A stretch of 64,000 nucleotides of DNA from Prosthecobacter sp. (GTDB lineage Bacteria; Verrucomicrobiota; Verrucomicrobiia; Verrucomicrobiales; Verrucomicrobiaceae): assembly GCA_019186985.1 (NCBI GenBank), contig JABARQ010000024.1, positions 1 to 64,000 of the forward strand, written 5' to 3'. Of this stretch, positions 17,542 through 25,977 are shown one piece after another. The notes beneath the pieces were generated by a model. The model saw nothing but the letters and a program-made list of their open reading frames with translations, had not been told where the DNA came from and made no database searches. A program made the position numbers and the translations under genes. Each line of letters starts with the position of its first letter. The stretch's first letter is position 1.

Positions 17542-18405
17542 ATGCGCCTCGCTCTGCTCCTGTCTCTCGTCCTGCTTTCATGCATTGACACCAGCGCCCA
17601 GCCTTCGTCTTGGATGGAGCCCTTCCCCGCCCACACCATCGCAGGCAACCTGCATTATGTCGGCTCCACGGACCTGGCCTCCTACCTGGTGACCACGCCG
17701 GAAGGCCACATCCTGATCAACAGCAGCTTCGACGATTCCGTGCCCCTGATCCGCAAAAGCGTCGAGGACCTCGGATTCAAGTTTGGCGACATCAAGGTGC
17801 TGCTCATCAGCCATGCCCATTCCGACCACTGCGCAGGAAGCGCCCGGATCATCCGCGAGACGGGCGCAAAGTATTTCGTCATGGATCAGGATGCGGACGC
17901 CGTGGAGAACGGTGGTGCCACCAAGTCGCGGCTGAAGGCCTCCTACACCCGGTTCACCCCGGCCAGGGTGGACCGCCGTTTGAAGGATGGCGAGGAGATC
18001 ACGCTCGGCGGCACCACGCTCGTGGCGCGGCTGACGCCGGGCCACACCCCGGGATGCACCACCTGGACGCTGAAGGCCGGCGGCCTTGACGCCGTCATCA
18101 TCGGCAGCCCCAACGTCAACCCCGGCTACATCCTGGTGAACAACCAGGATTACCCAGGCATCGCCAGTGACTATGAGCGCTGCTTTCGCGTCCTCAAAAG
18201 CCTGCCGGTGGACCTGTTTCTCGGCGCTCACGGTGGATACTACGATCTTCCGGCCAAGCATCGCAGATTCCTTGTCGCTGATGGAAGCAATCCCTTTGTC
18301 GATCCCGAAGGTTACAAGCGCTACGTCGAGGATCGTGAAACGGCCTATCTGACAGAGCTTGCCAGGCAGCAAAAGCTCAAAGCCGCCGGGCAGCCCAACC
18401 CATGA
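17542..18405 (+). CDS. subclass B3-like metallo-beta-lactamase
   Basis: A 287-residue secreted MBL-fold enzyme. All six ligands expected of subclass B3 are present: H91, H93, D95 and H96 in SHAHSDH, H168 in PGHTPGCTTWTL, and H230 in GAHGGYYDL. The N-terminal sequence IAGNLHYVGSTDLASYLV matches B3 enzymes closely. Known B3 enzymes are periplasmic di-zinc hydrolases of penicillins, cephalosporins and carbapenems. Its position inside a catabolic operon (11 bp after the aldolase, 4-bp overlap with the reductase) leaves open hydrolysis of a lactam or lactone substrate. The signal ends in LLSC, so it may be a lipoprotein. Confidence 0.85.
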   Translation: MRLALLLSLVLLSCIDTSAQPSSWMEPFPAHTIAGNLHYVGSTDLASYLVTTPEGHILINSSFDDSVPLIRKSVEDLGFKFGDIKVLLISHAHSDHCAGSARIIRETGAKYFVMDQDADAVENGGATKSRLKASYTRFTPARVDRRLKDGEEITLGGTTLVARLTPGHTPGCTTWTLKAGGLDAVIIGSPNVNPGYILVNNQDYPGIASDYERCFRVLKSLPVDLFLGAHGGYYDLPAKHRRFLVADGSNPFVDPEGYKRYVEDRETAYLTELARQQKLKAAGQPNP

Positions 18406-19253
18406 CAACGTCCGACATCCCATCCGCCCTGGAGCCCGTGAGACGGATCGGCCTCGGCTGCGTGACCTTGGGACGTGAGATCGACGAGACAGACTCCTTC
18501 GCGCTGCTCGATCACGCCCTGGCACGCGGCGTCACGCACTTCGACACGGCCGCAGCTTACGGCGGTGGAGCTTCAGAAACAATCCTCGGCAAGTGGCTGG
18601 CCTCGCGAAAGCCGGAAGGCATCACCATCGCCACGAAGATCCTGCCGCCGTATGACCGCATCGACATCACCCCGAGCCTGAAACGCCTCGGAGCCGAGCA
18701 AATCGACCTGCTTTACCTGCATCAGTGGCACGACACCGCGCTACAAGCCTCCGCCGCGCTCGATAGGCTGCCCGTGAGGCGATTCGGAGCCAGCAACGTC
18801 ACGCTCGATCAACTCCGCGCCCTCGGTCCCCGCTTCAGCGTCATCCAGAACAACCACAACCTGGCGGTCAGTGATGTGACGGCTGCGTTGCGTGACTACT
18901 GCGTCGCGAACGACATCGCCATCGTGACCTACAGCCCGCTCGGCGCCGGATTTCTGACCGGCAAGCATCAAAACGGCGTTCAAGCCGGTTCACGCTTCGA
19001 GATCATTCCCGGCCACCAGCAGGTCTATTTTCATGACAAGGCCTATCAACGCCTCGCACGGCTCGAAGCCGTCGCGCAGCGCACCGGCCACTCGCAGGCC
19101 CATCTCGCACTTGCGTGGGCACTTCATCAGCCGGGCATCGACACAGTGCTCGTCGGTGGTCGCACGCCCGCGCATCTCGATCAGGCCTTCGCGGCGCTGG
19201 AGTTCGATGATCCAGCGTTGCTGGCTCAGCTCACCCTTGATGCCGACGCCTGA
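18402..19253 (+). CDS. aldo/keto reductase, last gene of the catabolic operon
   Basis: A 283-residue AKR barrel. The catalytic tetrad can be placed: D in FDTAAAYG, Y in the same segment, K in ATKILPP and H in LYLHQWHD. The later GASNVTLDQL and VLVGGRTPAHL fit NADPH binding. It resembles the Tas/L-galactose-dehydrogenase group. The last eight codons and the stop lie within a 34-bp repeat whose second copy is 5.8 kb away, across the Shango island. Confidence 0.88.
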   Translation: MTTSDIPSALEPVRRIGLGCVTLGREIDETDSFALLDHALARGVTHFDTAAAYGGGASETILGKWLASRKPEGITIATKILPPYDRIDITPSLKRLGAEQIDLLYLHQWHDTALQASAALDRLPVRRFGASNVTLDQLRALGPRFSVIQNNHNLAVSDVTAALRDYCVANDIAIVTYSPLGAGFLTGKHQNGVQAGSRFEIIPGHQQVYFHDKAYQRLARLEAVAQRTGHSQAHLALAWALHQPGIDTVLVGGRTPAHLDQAFAALEFDDPALLAQLTLDADA

Positions 19254-19263
19254 ATTCCTTCGG
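19230..19263. repeat. left 34-bp direct repeat bounding the Shango island
   Basis: Identical to 25012-25045 at 33 of 34 positions; the only difference is A at 19246 versus T at 25028. This copy holds the last codons of the aldo/keto reductase. Read on the minus strand it also spells the last ten codons and stop of the AraC gene (PKEFRRRHQG). Identity ends abruptly on both sides. This is what is expected when DNA is inserted at one site with duplication of that site. Confidence 0.9.
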
Positions 19264-19284
19264 CAAAACTGCTTCTTGCATAGC

Positions 19285-21459
19285 TCAGAGTGCATCCAGG
19301 CTTGCCGCAGCGTCTCTCGCTCCAGAAAGGTCCAGAAACTCGCTGATATAGGCCTTGGCGAGCAAATCCGGAGGCACCAAATCGTCGAAACGTTCGCTCG
19401 CCGGATCTCCGATGGGCGAAACGAGTTCGTGAAAAGTGAAAACGCCATTGGCGACTTTTTGCCAGTGAGCCTTCGCCGCAGTGAGCGTGCAGCCGCCGTA
19501 GGTAATCATGAGGCCGTCCCGTGAAAGCTCTGCCTTGATGCCGTCCGCTTTAGCGCACGCAACCAGTGTCTTATGGACGGCTGTTCCTTCCCAGGGAAGG
19601 AAACAGACACCGTTATGGGTCTCTAAGACAGCCGGTCCTGATTCCGCCAGTTGTTCGTAATGGCTGCGAGCGAACTTGAGGGTTGCTGCGGCGTCTGGGT
19701 GAAGATAGGCGGGCTGCTTGGAAGAGGTAAGTAGCGCTTTCATCTCCTGCATCACCCGGCGGTCCAGTAAGCCAGCTCCACCGAGGAATAGCGGCACCCG
19801 CTTACCTCTAGCCGGAACCACATTCGCCCTTTTCGCGCTGTCATGGATGTCGATGACACACCAACGCCTTCCGGCAAGCAAAAGATGCTCGCCAACTGGT
19901 GGCAACTGATCCCGTGGCATGACCCCGATATTGTCGGAGGCATGCTCAATGGAGTAATCCGTTGAAGACGCGAAGGCGGCGTAGAAATCGCGAGACTCGA
20001 CGATCTTCTCACCATCTGGGGCGAGAATGATTTCGCCTGTTTCAATCTGTTGGATGACGGAATTTCCGGCCAGACTTCGCAGCACGGCGGCACATTCACC
20101 CATTGTGATGGAGCCAAAAGCACCGCGTTGGCAAAGAAGGCGGTGGAGATCATCCGCACGGATACCTCCAGTCTGCCGCAGCACGCTGAGAATTTGATGA
20201 ATGAAGGTGCTGTAGTGCTTTCGCCCAATCTGGGGCGTCTCCACCCATTTCTGTAGAAGTAACTCTACCATCGCAATGCCACGCAGCGTTTCGGGGAATA
20301 GCCGCTCGGCAAAGGTGCTGGCATCGCTCAAAGCAGTGTCGATGACATAGAAGCGCAGCATTTGCACCTCTCCCTCTCGTCTGCCCGATCTGCCGACACG
20401 CTGGATGAGCGAAGCGACGGTCCACGGAGCGCCTACCTGACCCACACATTGAACCGCGCCGATGTCGATTCCCATCTCAAGCGTTCGGGTGCAGAGAGCT
20501 GTAATGGGCTGATTTGATTTCAAGTCGGCTTCGGTTGCCTCGCGCAAGTCTTTGCTGAGTGAGCCATGATGCACGCGGAAGGGGTTCACAGGCCACGATT
20601 CGGACCTGCTACGTTCATTCAGCAAGTCTGCGACCTCTTCCGTGAGGCCGCGACTGTTGAAAAATATCAGGTTCGTGGCTTTCCGAAAACGAGTGGCTAT
20701 GTCCGTAGCCACGGCCCGCTCAGCAGTAAGTTCGTCGAGGGTTACGCCTTCAACCTTCGCAGGCCTGATGTAGGTTTTGACGCCGACTCGCACCTCACGA
20801 TCCCCACCCTCTTCTTTGAGCACTCGGACATCTGCCGGCCTTTCAACACAGAGAAACCTCTGCGCTGGAGCAAAGTCCCCAAGAGTGGCGGACAAGCCCA
20901 GCAAGCGTGGAGAACAGCCTGCGGCATGACGGATTCGTGCAATAAGGCTGCGAAGATGAACTCCTCGCACATCCTCCAAGAAGGCGTGAAGCTCGTCGAT
21001 CACGATGAACTCCAAGCCATGATAGATGCGACGAAGAGCGGGACCGTGGTTAATACAGTGGCTCTCCAGTGATTCGGGCGTGATGAGCAAAACACCGCCT
21101 GGATCTTCACGCAGTTTCCGTTTGTCCGTGGCGCTGACGTCTCCATGCCAGCGGTGCACGGGAATTTGCGCCGTTTCACAAAGGTCCCTCAGGCGTCGGA
21201 ACTGGTCGTTAATCAGCGCTTTAAGTGGGCTGATGTAGAGAGCTTTGACGCTACCCGAAAACGCATCAGCGAAGGATGACAGAATCGGAAGAAATGCCGC
21301 CTCTGTCTTTCCAGAGGCAGTGGCAGCCGACAGGATCAAGTGATCTTTTGACCCCAACACAGCTTCAATAGCATCGACCTGAAGCGGTCGAAGCTCCTTC
21401 CAGCTTTGACGCCAAATCGCTTCCCGAATGGCAGGGTGGAGTTGGTCAAACGCCTTCAT
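19285..21459 (-). CDS. sngC: Lhr-like DExH helicase of a Shango defence system
   Basis: A 724-residue SF2 helicase. Motif I is SAATASGKTEA (residues 44-54), followed by ISPLKALINDQ (Ia), GVLLITPES, DELH in VIDELHAFLEDVRG (motif II), LSATLGD (III), MGIDIG (V) and QRVGRSGRREG (VI). Its closest relatives are Lhr-type helicases, including BrxHI of BREX. The C-terminal part is a winged-helix/beta region without a nuclease motif that I can see. With the adjacent BrxD-like ATPase and TerB-domain protein it forms the three-gene set known as Shango, an anti-phage system. Base composition is less GC-rich than the flanking operon. Confidence 0.85.
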   Translation of the reverse strand: MKAFDQLHPAIREAIWRQSWKELRPLQVDAIEAVLGSKDHLILSAATASGKTEAAFLPILSSFADAFSGSVKALYISPLKALINDQFRRLRDLCETAQIPVHRWHGDVSATDKRKLREDPGGVLLITPESLESHCINHGPALRRIYHGLEFIVIDELHAFLEDVRGVHLRSLIARIRHAAGCSPRLLGLSATLGDFAPAQRFLCVERPADVRVLKEEGGDREVRVGVKTYIRPAKVEGVTLDELTAERAVATDIATRFRKATNLIFFNSRGLTEEVADLLNERSRSESWPVNPFRVHHGSLSKDLREATEADLKSNQPITALCTRTLEMGIDIGAVQCVGQVGAPWTVASLIQRVGRSGRREGEVQMLRFYVIDTALSDASTFAERLFPETLRGIAMVELLLQKWVETPQIGRKHYSTFIHQILSVLRQTGGIRADDLHRLLCQRGAFGSITMGECAAVLRSLAGNSVIQQIETGEIILAPDGEKIVESRDFYAAFASSTDYSIEHASDNIGVMPRDQLPPVGEHLLLAGRRWCVIDIHDSAKRANVVPARGKRVPLFLGGAGLLDRRVMQEMKALLTSSKQPAYLHPDAAATLKFARSHYEQLAESGPAVLETHNGVCFLPWEGTAVHKTLVACAKADGIKAELSRDGLMITYGGCTLTAAKAHWQKVANGVFTFHELVSPIGDPASERFDDLVPPDLLAKAYISEFLDLSGARDAAASLDAL

Positions 21460-21470
21460 GCCTCAGGCGT

Positions 21471-22811
21471 TTACAGCTTCATGGTAGCCAGATCATCATC
21501 GACATCGTCGGCGGCTTGATGTGCGCCGGTAGCGAGCGCCTCTTCCTCGGACATCGGCACCTCAGGCTTTTTGAGCAAGCCAGCGCCAAGCAGGTCCTGC
21601 CAGGTCTTTCCTGGATTTTGATCAAGGAGGTTTAGCAAGCCGACGAATGCTCGAACAACATCTCGCGGCGTACGAAAGAACTCTGCGCCCAGGGTTTCAT
21701 TGGCACGGTGTAGTGTGGAGGCCACCGCTTCATCGCCTACCATGACCTTTGCCGGATCACCACCTGCATGAACGAGAGCGACATTTTTCAAAAGCACGAA
21801 CAAATCCTCCGGCGTCAGTGGTTGGAGGCGGATGACTGGGCCGCTGAGATCAACGAGCCCATGCTGCTCAGCCAAGGCATTTTCAGCCAACCGGCTGCGG
21901 AGCGCTTCGTAACTGAACAGGCCGCGACGTTTGTCTTCGAGGCATTCATCTGTGCCTGCCAGCAGGAAACCGAGCCCACGAGCCGAGCCTTGCACACAAT
22001 CATTCAAGATGGTGAGCAGCGCTTCATAGTTGGCTTGCCTTGCCCGTGAATGCGGCAGGCGATGCGACAGCACGACCATTTCATCCAGGCCGACCAGCAT
22101 TCCGCCATATCCAGCCTTGCGAACAAAGGCCGCCATGAGTTTGAGCGACTCGTAGATGGAGTCGTCATCAATGATGCGACGCACGCCGAGTTCCTGCCGC
22201 GCTTCTGTTTTGGTCGTGTACTCCGCCCTCAGCCACCTCAGTGCCGAGGCTTGAAGAGAATCATTTTTCTCGAGCTGCCCCCTATACCATGCACGCACCA
22301 CCTCTGCGAACTCGAAGCCACCGACGAAGCTTTGTAGATCACGCAGATCGGAGCCGATTCGCACCTCGACATCCTCGGGCTTTCCGCCAGCACTCAGAAC
22401 CTCATGCTGCACTTTGGAAGCCCATTCCGCGAGAATGCCGTTCAATGCCCCCCCTTCCGGCTGCGACTTCGTCGCGAGGCTTCGCATAAGTTCCGTGTAG
22501 AGGGCACGAGCGTCGCCATTGCTGGCCCATAGACGGCGCTCCATCGAAAAGTCTGCCTGTGCCACGACCAGCTTCTTTTGCAGTGCCAAAGTGCGGACCA
22601 ACGTGAGGAAGAAGCTTTTGCCGCTCCCAAAGCGACCCACCACAATGCGGAATGAGGAGCCATCATCAGCGATTCGCTCAATGTCCTGAAGGATGGATGA
22701 AACTTCAGCCTTTCGGCCAACCTGGATCAGGTGCAGGCCTTGCTTCGGCACCAGACCAGCCTGGAGAGCTTGCAATACGGCATCACGTTCACGTCGTTTG
22801 ATCGGGATCAT
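21471..22811 (-). CDS. sngB: BrxD-like (DUF2791) P-loop ATPase of a Shango system
   Basis: A 446-residue AAA-like ATPase. Walker A is GRFGSGKS (residues 59-66) and Walker B is probably GMLVGLDEM; FLLAGTDECLEDKRRGLF is a sensor-type segment. The N-terminal IPIKRRERDAVLQALQAGLVPKQGL and overall size match the DUF2791/BrxD family of BREX systems, which pairs with BrxHI-like helicases as here. It lies 11 bp before the helicase gene, and the TerB gene ends 2 bp upstream of its start, so the three are one operon. Confidence 0.85.
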   Translation of the reverse strand: MIPIKRRERDAVLQALQAGLVPKQGLHLIQVGRKAEVSSILQDIERIADDGSSFRIVVGRFGSGKSFFLTLVRTLALQKKLVVAQADFSMERRLWASNGDARALYTELMRSLATKSQPEGGALNGILAEWASKVQHEVLSAGGKPEDVEVRIGSDLRDLQSFVGGFEFAEVVRAWYRGQLEKNDSLQASALRWLRAEYTTKTEARQELGVRRIIDDDSIYESLKLMAAFVRKAGYGGMLVGLDEMVVLSHRLPHSRARQANYEALLTILNDCVQGSARGLGFLLAGTDECLEDKRRGLFSYEALRSRLAENALAEQHGLVDLSGPVIRLQPLTPEDLFVLLKNVALVHAGGDPAKVMVGDEAVASTLHRANETLGAEFFRTPRDVVRAFVGLLNLLDQNPGKTWQDLLGAGLLKKPEVPMSEEEALATGAHQAADDVDDDLATMKL

Positions 22812-22813
22812 GG

Positions 22814-24907
22814 TTAGTTGGGGAGATTGGGGGAAACGAGGTCGCGGTAGATGCGGATCGGGTCAGAGCGCTCCAGCAAGAAGTCACCGAGGTTTTCGTC
22901 CGCCCATAAGTTGATAGAGTTGAAGAGATCGTCTGGCATCAAGTGATGTTTGGAGGCCAACGATTCAAAGTTCTCGTTATCCAGTTCGTCGTGCTGAACC
23001 AGATAAATGAGCGCCATTTGATAGCGAACCTCGATGGATGCCGCCCAATCAGGCACCGTGGAGCTTTCAATGGCCGCAGGCGCTGATTCGGGAGAGGGTT
23101 CAGACGGATCTTCTTCTGTCATCACGGCAGACAGCATTGAGACGACTTCGTGAGTTTCTTTCGTCAGCGCAGCGATGCGGTCCATGTCGAGTTGCAGCCC
23201 GGCTGGGCGAGCGACTTCTTTGTCTGGAATCTTCTCGCCCGTCCGTCTGGCGGGTTTGGCCTCCGCAACCGTCACCTCTCGGAAGGCGACATCATCCCGG
23301 AGGATTCGCTCAGCAGCGTCGGCATCCAGTTCCAGCGCACGGGCTATCTTGCGCAGCACCTTGAACTCTTCAGGCGCGACTTCGCCGTCTGCTGCTGCGA
23401 TATGCACCAGGAGATGGAACACAGCATCTCGTGTGCGAGCTGTAATGTGCTTTGACATCGAAGGCAGCGCCTTCACGGCCACTTCCGTATCCCGCAACAA
23501 AGCCAAGAGGACGGCTTCAAGATACTGCAAATCGCCGTCTTTGGTGACTTCATGGCCGACCAGCTTATGAAAGGCGTTGATCTCCGATTGTTCGACTGTG
23601 CCATCTGCGGCAGCCACGGGCATCAGCAGGTAAAGCAAACGAACCAAGCCAGGAATCTGCGGTTCGAGAGGATCATCTGAGGTCCGTTTATAGACAGCAA
23701 CCTCCTGATCCCAGGCGAAGGCTTGATCGACATGATCCGGATGTGGCGCAATCGTCCACCCCATAGCGGCCGCCCCATAAACCATCTCGCTTGCCTGCGT
23801 CCGCGTGAGCTTCTTGCGCTCAGCAATTCCGAACCACGGAGCGAGCGTTCCGGCAGTAATGAAGTGAAACTCCTGCTCTCTGGGTGCGTTGACTACCATC
23901 CAATCCCAGAATGGCTGCATCGGGCTTGTCTTCTTCTCCTTTAGCTCGGCTGGCAGCTCCATCCACGCCTTGAGCCCAGCGGCATCTGTCTGCTTTTTCG
24001 AAGACACAGCACGGGTGTAGCCGGAAAGGTCATCGACACAGGAGTTCCAAATCTCCGTCACTTTCGCAAACTGTGAATGCATGCCCGCAGCATTCGCGAC
24101 TTTCAGTTCATAAGGCCAACTCCTGCCATAGTCCGTCCGTGCCAAGAGAGCCATGCTTGCGGGTTGGTAACGAAAGACCGCCGCCTGTTTGGCCGCCTTC
24201 AGATTCATCCCTCCTGAGAAGTCGTTTTCATAGCGTGCCTGAAACAACGCCCAGAACTCCTGTTGAGCACGGCTGACCACGACGCTTTTGCGGCTCCACG
24301 GACTCGCCATCGCCAGCCGATACGCTATCGACCAGTGCATCGGCTCACCTAATTCACAGAGATTAGCCAACACCAGCTTCATCGCTTCCTCGCCTGTCTT
24401 ACCCTCATCAATCTCGAAGAAGCGCGGCCAAAAATGCCGGTATTGATCCATTCCCATGAGTCGGCTGCCGTAATGAGCGAGTGAAAGGAAGTAACCTCTG
24501 AGTGAGCGAGATTTGTGATGTGGCATGTAGTGGCCGAGGAGCTCCAACAGCTCTTCGATCAAGGCCGGATCACGATCTTTGTCGAGGATGATCCGACGTT
24601 CGATCCCATAGAAGAACAAAAACAGGTAGCCAAGCGCCCGTTCTTCTGGCCGCTGGTCACGCCGACCAGCAGCCAGCCACTCCAGATAAGTTCGCCGCTG
24701 AGACGGCGGCAAATGTTGATAGGCAGGATAGTAGCCAAGGTCCGATGATGGAGCGTCTGCATGTTTTGAAACGGACGCAGCTGCAACAATTGCCGACGGC
24801 TCACCAGCGCCATCCAAGGCTCTCGGTGTCGAGTAAAACATACCGCCGAGCAGCTTGAGGTCTTCAAACTGCACGGTCTGTCCGGGAGGATACCATTGGA
24901 GGCTCAT
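22814..24907 (-). CDS. sngA: TerB-N/TerB/TerB-C protein of a Shango system
   Basis: A 697-residue protein with the three-part TerB architecture: an N-terminal TerB-N region (DLGYYPAYQHLPPSQRRTYL then EWLAAGRRD, and ALGYLFLFFYGIERRII), a central helical TerB segment (LLMPVAAADGTVEQSEINAF and VHIAAADGEVAPEEFKVL, both with acidic metal-binding pairs), and a C-terminal TerB-C (WADENLGDFLLERSDPIRI). TerB domains occur in tellurite-resistance and phage-defence operons and may sense metals or envelope stress. The ATG at 24907 follows a good promoter at 24924-24952; a frame open 15 codons further upstream would overlap that promoter. Confidence 0.82.
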   Translation of the reverse strand: MSLQWYPPGQTVQFEDLKLLGGMFYSTPRALDGAGEPSAIVAAASVSKHADAPSSDLGYYPAYQHLPPSQRRTYLEWLAAGRRDQRPEERALGYLFLFFYGIERRIILDKDRDPALIEELLELLGHYMPHHKSRSLRGYFLSLAHYGSRLMGMDQYRHFWPRFFEIDEGKTGEEAMKLVLANLCELGEPMHWSIAYRLAMASPWSRKSVVVSRAQQEFWALFQARYENDFSGGMNLKAAKQAAVFRYQPASMALLARTDYGRSWPYELKVANAAGMHSQFAKVTEIWNSCVDDLSGYTRAVSSKKQTDAAGLKAWMELPAELKEKKTSPMQPFWDWMVVNAPREQEFHFITAGTLAPWFGIAERKKLTRTQASEMVYGAAAMGWTIAPHPDHVDQAFAWDQEVAVYKRTSDDPLEPQIPGLVRLLYLLMPVAAADGTVEQSEINAFHKLVGHEVTKDGDLQYLEAVLLALLRDTEVAVKALPSMSKHITARTRDAVFHLLVHIAAADGEVAPEEFKVLRKIARALELDADAAERILRDDVAFREVTVAEAKPARRTGEKIPDKEVARPAGLQLDMDRIAALTKETHEVVSMLSAVMTEEDPSEPSPESAPAAIESSTVPDWAASIEVRYQMALIYLVQHDELDNENFESLASKHHLMPDDLFNSINLWADENLGDFLLERSDPIRIYRDLVSPNLPN

Positions 24908-24923
24908 GATTGTTCGCTTCAGA

Positions 24924-24952
24924 TAAATAGAGTGCTCGCTTCCATCCCGCAA
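24924..24952 (-). promoter_or_regulatory. sigma-70-type promoter of the Shango operon
   Basis: On the minus strand TTGCGG (24952-24947) is separated by exactly 17 bp from TATTTA (24929-24924). Transcription would begin about 10 nt before the ATG at 24907, giving a very short leader with no Shine-Dalgarno sequence. Confidence 0.55.
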
Positions 24953-25011
24953 TATTTACGTCTTAAACCTCTCCTTGCCCCAAGCTCAGCCTTTGGTGTC
25001 TTGCAGAGAGC

Positions 25012-25045
25012 CTCACCCTTGATGCCGTCGCCTGAATTCCTTCGG
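25012..25045. repeat. right 34-bp direct repeat bounding the Shango island
   Basis: Second copy of the repeat at 19230-19263. It contains the last ten codons and stop of the AraC gene on the minus strand. On the plus strand it also contains a full copy of the aldo/keto reductase's final codons (LTLDAVA and stop). The one mismatch is synonymous in the AraC frame (both Arg) and Asp/Val in the reductase frame. Confidence 0.9.
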
Positions 25046-25753
25046 GGTCATGCCGGTGCGTTTGCGGAATTGCTGGGTGAAGGCGCTTTGATCGCAGAAG
25101 GCGTGATCGAGGGCGATCTGGATGATGGGCAGCGTGGTTTTGGCCAGGGCTTCGGCGGCGGATTGGATGCGGGAGCGGAGCAGGAGCTCGTAGGGGCTGA
25201 TGTCGAGGGCGATGCGGAGCTTGCGATGCAGGTGGCGCTCGGAGACGCCGGCGGCGCGGGCGAGCTCGGCGGTGGTGACGACTTCGTGGCAGTGCTCGCG
25301 GGCGTATTGCACGGCGACGGTGACCTCGCGCACGTCGTGCTGACGCATGCGGTCCTCATCGCGGCGGGTGATGCCCATGACGCCGATGACCTTGCCGCGT
25401 TTGTCGCGCACGGGCAGCTTCGTGCAGAGGAACCAGCTCAGGTTCCGCTGCTCGTCATACCAGACTTCGAGGCGGTTGATGAGCGGTTTGCCGCTGCGGA
25501 TGACTTTCTGGTCGTCGTCGCGATACGCCTTCGCCACATCAGGCGGGAAGAATTTCTCATCCATCGCGCCGACGAGCTCGCGCTCGCTCTTGATGCCGAA
25601 TCGCTCAAAGGTGGCGCTGTTCGCCGCGATGTGCCTCCCCCGGTCGTCCTTCATGAAAAAGAACACGCCGGGCATGTGCTCGAAAATCACCCGCACGCCC
25701 TGCGGATCGGCGATCCGGGCGAAAAAGTCGGCTTGGAGGCGTGGCAGCGGCAT
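25013..25753 (-). CDS. PAS-domain AraC-family transcriptional regulator
   Basis: A 246-residue regulator with an N-terminal PAS domain (VIFEHMPGVFFFMKDDRG to GVMGITRRDEDRM, residues about 20-140) that may bind a small ligand, and a C-terminal AraC/XylS double helix-turn-helix (ELARAAGVSERHLHRKLRIA, then LGITPIIQIALDHAF-like LPIIQIALDHAFCDQSAFTQ and TPKEFRRRH). It is convergent with the catabolic operon once the Shango island is removed in thought, so it may be that operon's regulator. Its last codons lie in the right-hand 34-bp repeat. Confidence 0.85.
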   Translation of the reverse strand: MPLPRLQADFFARIADPQGVRVIFEHMPGVFFFMKDDRGRHIAANSATFERFGIKSERELVGAMDEKFFPPDVAKAYRDDDQKVIRSGKPLINRLEVWYDEQRNLSWFLCTKLPVRDKRGKVIGVMGITRRDEDRMRQHDVREVTVAVQYAREHCHEVVTTAELARAAGVSERHLHRKLRIALDISPYELLLRSRIQSAAEALAKTTLPIIQIALDHAFCDQSAFTQQFRKRTGMTPKEFRRRHQG

Positions 25754-25977
25754 GGCCGGATAGTGATGCAGAAAAACCGCCTGTCGCAGGGAAAGAGGTG
25801 GCGGCGTGGCTCGATCTTAACAGGCCACCCCGCTGAAAGGCGCGTCGAGAGCGGTGGGCCTCAAGACCACCTTTAGCACGCACTGCTCCTGCTAGACGAA
25901 CGCTCGACCAACCCATAAGCGCGCAAGTCCCGGCCTTGTCATCTCAGGCGAATAGCATCCCTTCGGCGCGCGCTGCT

